From NCBI GenBank assembly GCA_016716225.1, contig JADJWT010000001.1, forward strand, positions 1,302,001 to 1,366,000: 64,000 nucleotides of DNA, given 5' to 3'. Shown piece by piece: positions 52,624 through 61,633 of this stretch (its first letter is position 1; the number at the start of each line of letters is the position of its first letter). Source of the stretch: Ignavibacteriota bacterium (GTDB lineage Bacteria; Bacteroidota; Ignavibacteria; Ignavibacteriales; Melioribacteraceae). Made by a program: the position numbers and the translations under genes. The notes beneath the pieces are model-generated. The model worked only from the letters and a program-made list of their open reading frames with translations. It had not been told where the DNA came from and made no database searches.

Positions 52624-54200
52624 TTCTAAAAATATTTTTATTTTTTTTCATTTTTGCTAAAATAAATTTAGCGCAAATTTCTCCCGGAGATTTAACCAAA
52701 GCTCATGCGGAATTAGAAGGAATGAGCAACTGCACAAAATGTCACGATTTGGGAAAGCAAGTTTCCAAAGCCAAATGTCTTGATTGCCACACAGAAATTT
52801 CGGATTTAATAAATCAAAATAGAGGATTTCATTCAAATAAAAATGTAGCTGTTAAAGATTGCTGGAGCTGCCACGGAGAACATTTTGGAAGAAATTTTAA
52901 AATCATAAAGTTTGATGAAAATAAATTTGAACACAATGAAACCGGATTTGAGCTAAAGGGAAGTCATAAAAAATTAGATTGCGATAAATGTCACAAATCG
53001 GAATTTATACATGATAAAAAACTTAAATCAAGAAAAAATACTTTTTTAGGATTAGGTACAAAATGTAAAAATTGCCATGAAGATGTTCATCAAAAAACAT
53101 TAGATGATGATTGTGCAAAATGTCATACCGAAGAAAAATTTAAACCGGCGCAAAAGTTTTTGCATGATAATACAAATTTTAAATTAACCGGAAAACATCA
53201 AAATGTAGATTGTGAAAAATGTCATGCAAAAGAAAAAAGAAATAATAAATCATTTCAGAAATTTGCAGAAGTAAAATTCAACAGTTGCGAATCTTGCCAT
53301 AATGATTTTCATAAAGGAAAATTTGGTAATGATTGCAAAACTTGCCACAATACAAATTCATTTAATGAAGTAAATATTTCCGATAAATTTAATCATTCAA
53401 AAACGAATTTCCCTTTAATTGGTAAACATCAAAAAGTAAAATGTGAAAATTGCCATAAGGAAAGTTTAACAAGTAAACCAAAATTTTCTAAATGTTATGA
53501 TTGTCATAATGATTTTCATAAAGGTGAATTTATTAAAAATAATATTCAAACGGATTGCAAAGTTTGCCATACTGAGTATGGATTTTCACCTTCCAATTTC
53601 ACTTTGGAAATGCATGAAAAAACAGAATTTAAATTAACAAATTCACATTCGGCAACTCCGTGTTTTGCATGTCATTATAAAAATGAAAGTTGGACATTTA
53701 AAATTTCCGGAGAAAAATGTATTTCATGTCATTCAAATATTCACGGAAATGAAATTGGAGAAAAATATTTTAATGAAAATAAATGCGAAACTTGTCACTC
53801 AACAATTTCTTGGAAAACAATTGAGTTTGATCATAGCAAAACAGAATTTGAATTGATTGGGAAACACAAAACCGCAACTTGCAGAGATTGTCATTTCACA
53901 ATTGAAGATTCTAAAATTATTGCACAAAAATTTATACAATTAAAAACAAATTGCACTCAGTGTCATAATGATATTCATCAAGGTCAGTTTGTTAAAGATG
54001 AAAAAGAACTTTGCGAAAATTGTCACACATTTAATAATTGGCAGCCAACTTTATTTGATCATAATAAAACAAGATTTGCAATTGATGGTGCACATAGAAA
54101 TGTAAGCTGCGATAAATGTCATAAGCAAATTGTAAGAAACGAAATTTCATTTAAAAATTTTAAAATAGAGGATATTAGATGCATAAGCTGTCATTCTTAA
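52611..54200 (+). CDS. 20-heme c-type cytochrome (non-ATG start, probably ATT)
   Basis: The frame has 20 CxxCH motifs from CTKCH to the C-terminal CISCH, so 20 c-type hemes. Starting at the first ATG (52722) would cut off the export signal. In frame upstream lies a clear signal peptide LVLKIFLFFFIFAKINLAQI, then SPGDLTKAHAELEG, which leads into the first heme. The in-frame stop TGA at 52602 limits the start to 52605 onward. The only plausible site is ATT 52611, with GAGG 4 bases before it, overlapping the flavoprotein by 13 bases. ATT is an extremely rare start. Repeats of the type FDHxxTxFxLxGxHxxxxCxxCH place hemes about 20-30 residues apart. Likely periplasmic electron wire. Confidence 0.85.
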   Translation: MKTLVLKIFLFFFIFAKINLAQISPGDLTKAHAELEGMSNCTKCHDLGKQVSKAKCLDCHTEISDLINQNRGFHSNKNVAVKDCWSCHGEHFGRNFKIIKFDENKFEHNETGFELKGSHKKLDCDKCHKSEFIHDKKLKSRKNTFLGLGTKCKNCHEDVHQKTLDDDCAKCHTEEKFKPAQKFLHDNTNFKLTGKHQNVDCEKCHAKEKRNNKSFQKFAEVKFNSCESCHNDFHKGKFGNDCKTCHNTNSFNEVNISDKFNHSKTNFPLIGKHQKVKCENCHKESLTSKPKFSKCYDCHNDFHKGEFIKNNIQTDCKVCHTEYGFSPSNFTLEMHEKTEFKLTNSHSATPCFACHYKNESWTFKISGEKCISCHSNIHGNEIGEKYFNENKCETCHSTISWKTIEFDHSKTEFELIGKHKTATCRDCHFTIEDSKIIAQKFIQLKTNCTQCHNDIHQGQFVKDEKELCENCHTFNNWQPTLFDHNKTRFAIDGAHRNVSCDKCHKQIVRNEISFKNFKIEDIRCISCHS

Positions 54201-57200
54201 TATTTTTGATATTAATATCCTCAAATATTTATTCTCAATCTCCGCATGGAGAAAATTTTAATTTTGATTGTGAAGTTTGTCATTCAACAAATAATTGGAA
54301 AGTTGATTTAAAGAAACTAGATTTTAATCATTCTCAAACAAATTTTGAACTTGTTGGTCAACATAAAGTTTTAGATTGTCAATCGTGTCACGCAACTTTA
54401 AAATTTTCTGAAACAAAAGCTAATTGTTTTGATTGCCATATAAATATTCATCAAAATACGGTTGAACCAAATTGTGAACAATGTCATAATTCAAACTCAT
54501 GGGTTGTAACAAACATAACGGAAATGCATGATGTGAGCAGATTTCCTTTACTTGGTGCGCACAAAATTGCGGATTGTAAAGATTGCCACACCGCTGTAGA
54601 TAAATTATTATTTCAAGTTATTGGATCGCAGTGTATTGATTGCCATTTAAGTGATTATCAATCAGCACAAGTTCCAAATCATATTGAAGCTGGATTTTCT
54701 AAAGATTGTGAAGATTGTCATAGAGTTAGTGATATTGAATGGAGTAAGGCAAACGTATCTCATGATTTTTTTCCATTAGTCGGCGGACATAAAATCAGTA
54801 ATTGTTTTGATTGCCATTCGCAAACTACTTTTGAAGGATTATCTCAAGAATGTTTAATTTGTCATCAGAATGATTATAATTCAACTTCAAATCCAAAACA
54901 TACTGCATCTGGATTTTCAACTAATTGTTTGGAATGCCATACAACTAATCCGGGCTGGCAGCCAGCGTTGTTTAAAGATCATGATCAATTTTTTGTATTA
55001 GACGGTGCACATAAAGCAATTGAAAACGATTGTGCAAAATGTCATACTACCGGTTTCACAAATACTCCAAATCAATGTTATGATTGTCATCAAACTGATT
55101 ATAATTCCGCAACTGATCCGGTTCATCAATCAGCTGGCTTTGGAACTGATTGCGAATCTTGTCATACAACAAAGGCGTGGGAACCGGCAACGTTCGATCA
55201 TGATAATCAATTTTTCCCAATTTATTCTGGTGAACATAAAGGTGAGTGGAATGAGTGTTCAGATTGTCACACGAATTCTTCTAACTTCCAAGTTTTCGAA
55301 TGTATTACTTGTCATGAACACAATCAAAATTCAATGAATGAAGAACACAGCGGAATAAATGGATATGTTTATGAAAGCAATGCATGTTTTGCTTGTCATC
55401 CAACCGGAAGTGAAGAAGGCGGATTTAATCATTCGGCAACAAATTTTCCATTAACCGGTGCGCACATTTCAACCCAATGCATAGATTGCCACTCTTCCGG
55501 TTATCAAGGAACATCGATGGAATGCAACTCTTGCCATTTAACAGATTTTCAAAATTCTGTAAATCCTAATCATCAGCAAATTGGGTTAGATCAAAATTGC
55601 GAGCAATGCCATACATCAAATCCGGATTGGCAGCCAGCAACATTTTCAGTTCACAATGAATTCTATCTATTGGAAGGTGCGCATGCAAGTATTGCAAATG
55701 ATTGTAATTCTTGTCATTCCGGCAATTACACTACCACAAAAAATCTGTGTTATGATTGTCATACTGATAATTACAATAATACCAGTAACCCAAATCATCA
55801 AACAGCTGGATTTGGTACAGATTGTGAAACATGTCATTCACAAAATGCTTGGCAGCCTGCGACATTTGATCACGATAATCAATTCTTTCCAATATATTCG
55901 GGCAAACACAATAATGAATGGAATGAATGTTCCGACTGCCACACTAATTCTTCTAACTTCCAAATTTTTGAATGTATAAATTGCCATGAACATGAAAAAA
56001 CAAAAATGGTTGATGAACATAGTGGCATTCAAGGATATCAATATATAAGCTCTGAATGCTTTGCATGTCATCCAACAGGAAGTGAAGATGGAGCTTTTAA
56101 TCATTCACTTTCAGAATTTCCTCTGACCGGTGCACACATAACTCAAGAGTGTTCGGATTGCCATCAAAGTGGATATTTAAATACTTCTACGGAATGTATT
56201 AGTTGTCATCAAAATAATTTTAATAATTCATCAGATCCAAATCATGTCCAAGTTGGAATATCAAATAAATGTGAAGATTGCCATAATACATCAGTTTGGA
56301 ATCCTTCTACCTTTAATCATTCATCAACCGGCTTTGAATTAGTTGGCGGACACAATATTGCAAACTGCTCAAGTTGTCATTCAGTAAGTACGGCAAATGC
56401 AATATCTGAATGTTATTCTTGTCATGCTGATAACTACGCTTCAGCACAAGAACATGTTTCGCAGAATTATCCCAAAGTTTGTCAAGACTGCCACAATACA
56501 ACAAATTGGAATGAAACAACTTTTGATCACAACAATACTAATTTTGCATTAACCGCGGCACACACAAGTACAGATTGTTCATCTTGTCACTCAAACGGAT
56601 ATGCTGGAACTTCAACAGAATGTTTTGCATGTCATGAATCAAATTTTAATAATTCCGTAAATCCAAATCATATTCAAGTTGGAATTTCAAATAAATGCGA
56701 AGATTGTCACAACACTTCAGTTTGGAACCCTTCTACTTTTAATCATTCATCAACCGGATTTGAATTAGTAGGCGGACACAATTTGCCAAATTGTTCAAGT
56801 TGTCATTACGTTAATACGGCAAATGCTTCATCGGAATGTTATTCTTGTCATGCTGATCAATACGCTTCAGCACAAGAACATGTTTCGCAAAATTATCCCA
56901 AAACTTGTCAAGACTGCCACAATACAACAAATTGGAACGAAACAACTTTTGATCACAACAATACTAATTTTGCTTTAACAGGGGCACACGTAAGTACAAA
57001 TTGTAGTGATTGTCACTCATCGGGATATTCGGGTACATCAACAATTTGTTCAGATTGTCACATTGATAATTTTAATAATTCTACAAATCCAAGTCATACA
57101 AATTTAGGTCTTTCAACAAATTGTAATGAATGCCATACTACTAATCCGGGTTGGCAGCCGGCATCATTTTCGGTTCACAATAATTTTTATGTTTTACAAG

Positions 57201-57649
57201 GTGCGCATTCTTCAATTACAAATGATTGTGCAACATGTCATAATGGAAATTATAATACAACTCCAGATGATTGTTATGGTTGTCATTCTTCTGATTATAA
57301 TTCAACTACAAATCCGGTTCACTCAAGTTCTGGATTTGGTTTTGCATGTGAAGATTGTCATTCACAAAATGCTTGGAAGCCGGCTACTTTTGATCATGAT
57401 GATCAGTACTTCCCAATTTATTCTGGTGAACATAGAAACGAATGGAATTCATGTTCCGATTGTCACACTAATCAGAACGATTATTCGGTTTTTTCTTGCA
57501 TTGATTGTCATGAGCATAATCAGACAGATATGAATAATGAACACAGAGGTGAAAGCGGATATTCATATAATAGCAATGCTTGTTATGATTGTCATCCGAA
57601 CGGAAGTGAAGGCAATTTAAATAAAAAAGAACTTTTTAGATTTGAATAA
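54179..57649 (+). CDS. 46-heme c-type cytochrome
   Basis: An 1156-residue exported protein (signal MHKLSFLIFLILISSNIYSQ) with 46 CxxCH motifs by my count and few residues outside heme modules, about one heme per 25 residues. Modules of the type FDHDNQFFPIYSGEHKxEW, then CxDCHTN, then CHEHNQ, and NNTNFALTxAHxSTxCSxCH recur several times, some as near-identical copies. The ATG lies in the 3' end of the 20-heme gene (22-base overlap). The next gene, the barrel, begins 7 bases after its stop. Such a density is at the extreme of known multiheme cytochromes, and the likely role is long-range periplasmic or surface electron transfer. Confidence 0.93.
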   Translation: MHKLSFLIFLILISSNIYSQSPHGENFNFDCEVCHSTNNWKVDLKKLDFNHSQTNFELVGQHKVLDCQSCHATLKFSETKANCFDCHINIHQNTVEPNCEQCHNSNSWVVTNITEMHDVSRFPLLGAHKIADCKDCHTAVDKLLFQVIGSQCIDCHLSDYQSAQVPNHIEAGFSKDCEDCHRVSDIEWSKANVSHDFFPLVGGHKISNCFDCHSQTTFEGLSQECLICHQNDYNSTSNPKHTASGFSTNCLECHTTNPGWQPALFKDHDQFFVLDGAHKAIENDCAKCHTTGFTNTPNQCYDCHQTDYNSATDPVHQSAGFGTDCESCHTTKAWEPATFDHDNQFFPIYSGEHKGEWNECSDCHTNSSNFQVFECITCHEHNQNSMNEEHSGINGYVYESNACFACHPTGSEEGGFNHSATNFPLTGAHISTQCIDCHSSGYQGTSMECNSCHLTDFQNSVNPNHQQIGLDQNCEQCHTSNPDWQPATFSVHNEFYLLEGAHASIANDCNSCHSGNYTTTKNLCYDCHTDNYNNTSNPNHQTAGFGTDCETCHSQNAWQPATFDHDNQFFPIYSGKHNNEWNECSDCHTNSSNFQIFECINCHEHEKTKMVDEHSGIQGYQYISSECFACHPTGSEDGAFNHSLSEFPLTGAHITQECSDCHQSGYLNTSTECISCHQNNFNNSSDPNHVQVGISNKCEDCHNTSVWNPSTFNHSSTGFELVGGHNIANCSSCHSVSTANAISECYSCHADNYASAQEHVSQNYPKVCQDCHNTTNWNETTFDHNNTNFALTAAHTSTDCSSCHSNGYAGTSTECFACHESNFNNSVNPNHIQVGISNKCEDCHNTSVWNPSTFNHSSTGFELVGGHNLPNCSSCHYVNTANASSECYSCHADQYASAQEHVSQNYPKTCQDCHNTTNWNETTFDHNNTNFALTGAHVSTNCSDCHSSGYSGTSTICSDCHIDNFNNSTNPSHTNLGLSTNCNECHTTNPGWQPASFSVHNNFYVLQGAHSSITNDCATCHNGNYNTTPDDCYGCHSSDYNSTTNPVHSSSGFGFACEDCHSQNAWKPATFDHDDQYFPIYSGEHRNEWNSCSDCHTNQNDYSVFSCIDCHEHNQTDMNNEHRGESGYSYNSNACYDCHPNGSEGNLNKKELFRFE
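56251..57102. repeat. tandem duplication of a 426-base, six-heme unit
   Basis: Two copies 426 bases (142 residues) apart, each with six CxxCH motifs, are almost identical in protein (GISNKCEDCHNTSVWNPS in both) and highly similar in DNA. The unit is in frame, so the protein grew by whole-module duplication. Other modules in the same gene are older, more diverged copies. Confidence 0.85.
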
Positions 57650-57655
57650 AATTAT

Positions 57656-59266
57656 ATGATTAGAAATATAAAAATATTAATACTGTTGTCGTTTACTTTT
57701 TTATCTGCACAGCAAAAAGATAAATTAATAATTTCCGGAAAAGTTGAATATGTATCTTCTCAATTTACTTATGTAAGTTTTATAAATACCGACGGAATAA
57801 ATATTGGTGATACATTATTTACAAAAATCAATACCGGATTTATTCCAAAACTAATCGTGCATTCAAAATCATCAAGATCATGTGCGGCAAAAGAAATAAA
57901 GGGAAAACTTCAAAAAGGGATTGAAATTTTTGCATATAATAAAATTGAAAATGAAAAACTTTTGATAACTAAAAATGATGAAAAAAATAATTTAGTTAAC
58001 GTTGATTCAGAAGAAGTAAAGCCAATCGAAGTTAAAAACTCAAGTAAGTATAAATCTGAAAAAGATAATTTTTACGGCAGATTTAATTTATCGAGTTATT
58101 CCAATTTATCTAATAACTCAAATGGTGAAGATTATCAAAAGTGGAGATATTCATTTAATCTAAATGCAAATGATATTAATAATTCCGGATTTTCATTTTC
58201 GAATTATATTACATTCAGATATAGAGCCGATGAATGGAGCTATACAACAAATCATTTGAATGATGCGGTGAAAATTTATGATCTTGCAGTTTCTTACGAA
58301 TTGAAAAAAACTAAGTTTACATTAGGAAGAAAAATAAATACAAATATTGCAAATGTTGGTGCAATTGATGGATTGCAAATCGAGACTAATTATAAGTCTT
58401 TTTCAATAGGCGGAGTAATTGGTTCAAGACCAAATTTTAGTGATTATGGATATAACGTAAATCTTTTACAATTAGGCGGATTTATTAGCAGAAAAGATTC
58501 TTTGGGAAATGGTGAAATGCAAAACACAATTTCTGCTTTTCAGCTAATGAATAATAATAGTACTGATAGAAGATTATTCTATTTGCAGCATTCAAATAAT
58601 ATAATTAATAATCTCGGTTTATTTTTTTCTACTGAAGTTGATTTATTTAAATATGAAAACAATAAAGCAAGCAATGATTTTAGATTAACAAGTTTTTATG
58701 TGTCTGCAAGATTTTCTCCAGTTAGATGGCTTTCCGCAACTGCAAGTTACGATGCACGAAAAAATGTAATTTATTATGAGACATTTAAAAATTATGCCGA
58801 TCAGCTAATAGAATCAGCACTTAGACAAGGTTTTAGATTGAGATTAAACATTAGACCACTCAATAATATTTTTGTCAGTTTAAATTCGGGTTACAGATTT
58901 AGCGAAGACGATGCGAAGCCATCAAACAATTATGGTATTTCTGTTACTCATTCTAGAATTCCATATTTAAATCTTTCCACTAATATTAATTATCTCGGAC
59001 TAAACACAATGTATTTAAATGGAGATATAATTGGATTGAGATTATCAAAAGATTTAGTTGATGGAGCATTGTACGGAACTTTGAGTTATAGAAATATAAA
59101 CTATAAATTTATTAATACTGAGAGTAAATTAATTCAAGATATTTTTTCTGCAGATTTATCCTTACGATTAAATAAAAGTTTAACTCTTTCGCTTAGTTTT
59201 GAAGGAACATACGAAGGCAAAACTAGTTATTCTAATATTTATACAAACTTTTCTTGGCGGTTTTAA
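57656..59266 (+). CDS. outer-membrane barrel with SH3/OB-like N-terminal domain
   Basis: A 536-residue protein. A signal peptide (MIRNIKILILLSFTFLSA) is followed by a small beta-domain (about 23-95; KVEYVSSQFTYVSFINTDGI, then SSRSCAAKEIKG) and a linker. From about residue 130 to the end come alternating polar/hydrophobic strands typical of an outer-membrane barrel, ending in WRF with a C-terminal Phe. No porin family match was possible by eye. It begins 7 bases after the 46-heme gene, so one transcript is likely. By analogy with porin-cytochrome conduits it could let electrons reach the surface, but that is inference. The stop overlaps the convergent PhzF-like gene by 4 bases. Confidence 0.75.
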   Translation: MIRNIKILILLSFTFLSAQQKDKLIISGKVEYVSSQFTYVSFINTDGINIGDTLFTKINTGFIPKLIVHSKSSRSCAAKEIKGKLQKGIEIFAYNKIENEKLLITKNDEKNNLVNVDSEEVKPIEVKNSSKYKSEKDNFYGRFNLSSYSNLSNNSNGEDYQKWRYSFNLNANDINNSGFSFSNYITFRYRADEWSYTTNHLNDAVKIYDLAVSYELKKTKFTLGRKINTNIANVGAIDGLQIETNYKSFSIGGVIGSRPNFSDYGYNVNLLQLGGFISRKDSLGNGEMQNTISAFQLMNNNSTDRRLFYLQHSNNIINNLGLFFSTEVDLFKYENNKASNDFRLTSFYVSARFSPVRWLSATASYDARKNVIYYETFKNYADQLIESALRQGFRLRLNIRPLNNIFVSLNSGYRFSEDDAKPSNNYGISVTHSRIPYLNLSTNINYLGLNTMYLNGDIIGLRLSKDLVDGALYGTLSYRNINYKFINTESKLIQDIFSADLSLRLNKSLTLSLSFEGTYEGKTSYSNIYTNFSWRF

Positions 59267-60042
59267 ATTGTAATTTCACCTTCTAAATAAAGTACAGCTC
59301 TACCGGAAATTTTTACTCTTTCATTCATATATTCACAAAATAATTCTCCACCTCTTTTTGAAACTTGTAGTGCATTAATTTTATTTTTACCTAACTTTCT
59401 TGCCCACAAAGGAATTAATAAAGTATGCGCATAACCGGTAACCGGATCTTCATCTATTCCAACATCGGGTGCAAAAAATCTTGAAACAAAATCTACAATA
59501 TTTCCTTTTGCTGTAATGATTACTCCATGAGTTTTAATATTTAAAAAATCTTTGATTTTGGGAGTTAAATTTCTAACAGTTTCTTCGTCATTAAAAATGC
59601 AAACTGTTGATTTATCAAAATAAACTTCATTGGGAGTTTTTCCCAACGCATCAACGAGTATTTTATCTATTTCAATTAATTGTGGATCTCTGGAAGGAAA
59701 ATTTAAACTTATTAAATCATCTTCCTTTGTAACAATTAATTTTCCACTTCTGGAATTAAATTCAATTTTATTTTTATCGTAACCTAAAATGTTGAATAGA
59801 ACAAAAGACGAAGCAAGTGTGGCATGCCCACATAAATCAACTTCACTTGTTGGAGTAAACCATCTAATTCTAAAACCACTTTCCTCATTTACAAAAAATG
59901 CAGTTTCCGCTAAATTATTTTCTGCAGCAATATTTTGCATAACAGAATCATCCAACCAATTTTCTAATGGAACAACCGCAGCCGGATTTCCTTTGAAAAC
60001 TTCGCTTGTAAAAGCATCAACTTGATATAATTTTAATTTCAT
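59263..60042 (-). CDS. PhzF-family isomerase/epimerase-like protein
   Basis: A 259-residue protein with the two-domain hotdog-like PhzF fold. The N-terminus KLYQVDAFTSEVFKGNPAAV and NLAETAFF with the active Glu46 are diagnostic. WFTPTSEVDLCGHATLAS and the second-half DEDPVTGYAHTLL complete the set. PhzF proper isomerises an intermediate in phenazine synthesis, but most members have other or unknown roles, and no other phenazine gene is present. Its stop overlaps the stop of the barrel gene by 4 bases (convergent). The start is ATG. It is probably unrelated to the cytochromes. Confidence 0.88.
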   Translation of the reverse strand: MKLKLYQVDAFTSEVFKGNPAAVVPLENWLDDSVMQNIAAENNLAETAFFVNEESGFRIRWFTPTSEVDLCGHATLASSFVLFNILGYDKNKIEFNSRSGKLIVTKEDDLISLNFPSRDPQLIEIDKILVDALGKTPNEVYFDKSTVCIFNDEETVRNLTPKIKDFLNIKTHGVIITAKGNIVDFVSRFFAPDVGIDEDPVTGYAHTLLIPLWARKLGKNKINALQVSKRGGELFCEYMNERVKISGRAVLYLEGEITI

Positions 60043-60108
60043 AACTTTCTCGTTTATTCATAATTTGTAAATCAAATATTTTATTTAAGAAAAATATACG
60101 AGTTTTTT

Positions 60109-61542
60109 ATGATTTCAAAAACTAAAGATATGCCGATTGAAGATTTTAGAAAATATGGACACGAACTTATTGATTTTATTGCGGACTATTTTGAAAATGT
60201 TGAAGAAAAACCAGTTTTGGCTCAAGTTAAACCCGGCGATATTAAAGAAAAATTATCCCAAACTCCTCCACAAAAAGGGGAGAATATGAAAAGTATTTTA
60301 AATGACGTAAACGAAATTATTATGCCCGGGATGACTCATTGGAATCATCCGAATTTTATGGCGTATTTTAACTCAACAGCTTCTGCCCCGGCAATATTAG
60401 GCGATTTTTTAAGTTCAGCATTTAATATCAATGGAATGATTTGGAAAACTTCGCCAGCTTCTACTGAATTGGAAGAAATAGTTTTAGATTGGTTTCGACA
60501 AATGCTTCAACTTCCTAAAAAGTTTTTTGGAATTATTTATGATTTAGCTTCTGTAAGTTCAATGCATGCAATTGCCGCCGCACGCGAACAAGCAAAATCA
60601 ATTTATAAAAATTATGATATAAATAAACTTAGACTTTATTGTTCCGAGCATGCACATTCATCAATTGAAAAAGGGGTAATCACTTTAGGATTACCACTTT
60701 CTGCAGTTGTAAAAATAAAAACAGATGATCAATTTAGAATGTTAACTTCAGAACTTGATGATGAAATTAATAAAGATTTAGAAAATGGTTTATTCCCGTT
60801 TTGCGTTGTTGCTACAGTTGGAACAACTTCAACAACAAGTATTGATCCGGTTGATTTAATTTCTCGAATTGTAAAAAAATATAATTTGTGGCTGCATGTT
60901 GATGCAGCACACGCGGGATCCGCCGCTATAATTCCCGAAGTTAGATCAATATTAAGCGGAGTTGAAGATGCAGATTCGATGGTTGTAAATCCACATAAAT
61001 GGCTTTTTGTTCCAATTGATTTAAGCGTTTTGTTTACTTCAAAACCGGAAATAATTAAAAAAGCTTTTTCAATTGTTCCGGAATATTTGAAGACTGACGA
61101 AGAATCAAAAGTTATAAATTATATGGATTATGGAATTCAGCTTGGAAGAAAATTTCGTTCACTTAAGTTGTGGTTTTTAATTCGTTACTTTGGTGTTGAA
61201 GGATTACAAAATATTTTGCGTGAACATTTAAGATTAGGTGAATTATTTGCTGATTTTATTGACCGACATCCAAATTTTGAAAGAATGGCGCCAACTCCAT
61301 TAAGCACAATATGTTTTAGAGCTATTCCAAATAAAAAATTAAGTGAAGATGAACTAAATGAATTTAATAAAATTTTCATGGATGAAATTAATAATTCGGG
61401 AAAATTATTTTTAAGTCACACAAAATTAAACGGAAAATTTACAATAAGAATAACAATCGGCGGAATTAAAACTGAAGAGAAACATATCTTAAATGCTTGG
61501 GAATTGATACAAGAGAAATTTAATTTTTTGAAGGAAAAATAA
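60109..61542 (+). CDS. aromatic-L-amino-acid decarboxylase-like PLP enzyme
   Basis: A 477-residue group II decarboxylase. The PLP-binding Lys297 is in NPHKWLF, Asp265 pairs with the pyridine nitrogen in HVDAAHAGS, and His183 (HAHSSIEKG) stacks on the ring. MTHWNHPNFMAYFNSTAS and LGRKFRSLKLWFLIRYFG are typical family blocks. The mobile loop before the latter contains the catalytic Tyr position region (INYMDYG). Such enzymes decarboxylate Tyr, Trp, Phe or DOPA. Substrate not determined. It is divergent from the PhzF gene and ends before a hairpin shared with the convergent P-loop gene. Confidence 0.92.
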   Translation: MISKTKDMPIEDFRKYGHELIDFIADYFENVEEKPVLAQVKPGDIKEKLSQTPPQKGENMKSILNDVNEIIMPGMTHWNHPNFMAYFNSTASAPAILGDFLSSAFNINGMIWKTSPASTELEEIVLDWFRQMLQLPKKFFGIIYDLASVSSMHAIAAAREQAKSIYKNYDINKLRLYCSEHAHSSIEKGVITLGLPLSAVVKIKTDDQFRMLTSELDDEINKDLENGLFPFCVVATVGTTSTTSIDPVDLISRIVKKYNLWLHVDAAHAGSAAIIPEVRSILSGVEDADSMVVNPHKWLFVPIDLSVLFTSKPEIIKKAFSIVPEYLKTDEESKVINYMDYGIQLGRKFRSLKLWFLIRYFGVEGLQNILREHLRLGELFADFIDRHPNFERMAPTPLSTICFRAIPNKKLSEDELNEFNKIFMDEINNSGKLFLSHTKLNGKFTIRITIGGIKTEEKHILNAWELIQEKFNFLKEK

Positions 61543-61593
61543 TTTGTTAAGATTAAACAGAAATTCAGAGGTTTTAAACATATTCAAAGAAAT

Positions 61594-61625
61594 AAAGATC
61601 TAATCTTTCATAAGATTAGACCTTT
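61594..61625. terminator. bidirectional hairpin between convergent genes
   Basis: TCTAATCTT pairs with AAGATTAGA across TCAT (9 pairs), with an outer AAAG/CTTT stem after one mismatch. It lies between convergent genes, 57 bases after one stop and 9 bases after the other, so it can end both transcripts. Confidence 0.65.
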
Positions 61626-61633
61626 ATAAAATT

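Noticed and set aside
52722..54200. Start of the 20-heme gene at the first ATG
   Set aside because: It removes an evident signal peptide, which a c-type cytochrome needs for heme attachment outside the cytoplasm.
55005..57533. Ile-rich open frames in other phases inside the 46-heme gene
   Set aside because: They repeat with the heme modules and have no Cys-rich or membrane protein logic; they are shadows of the repeat.
54179..57649. Repeated short motifs that could be taken for a CRISPR-like array
   Set aside because: The repeats are coding, in frame and of variable length, with no constant repeat-spacer structure.
59263..60042. Phenazine biosynthesis cluster
   Set aside because: Only a PhzF-like gene is present; no other phenazine gene is adjacent, and the family has many unrelated members.
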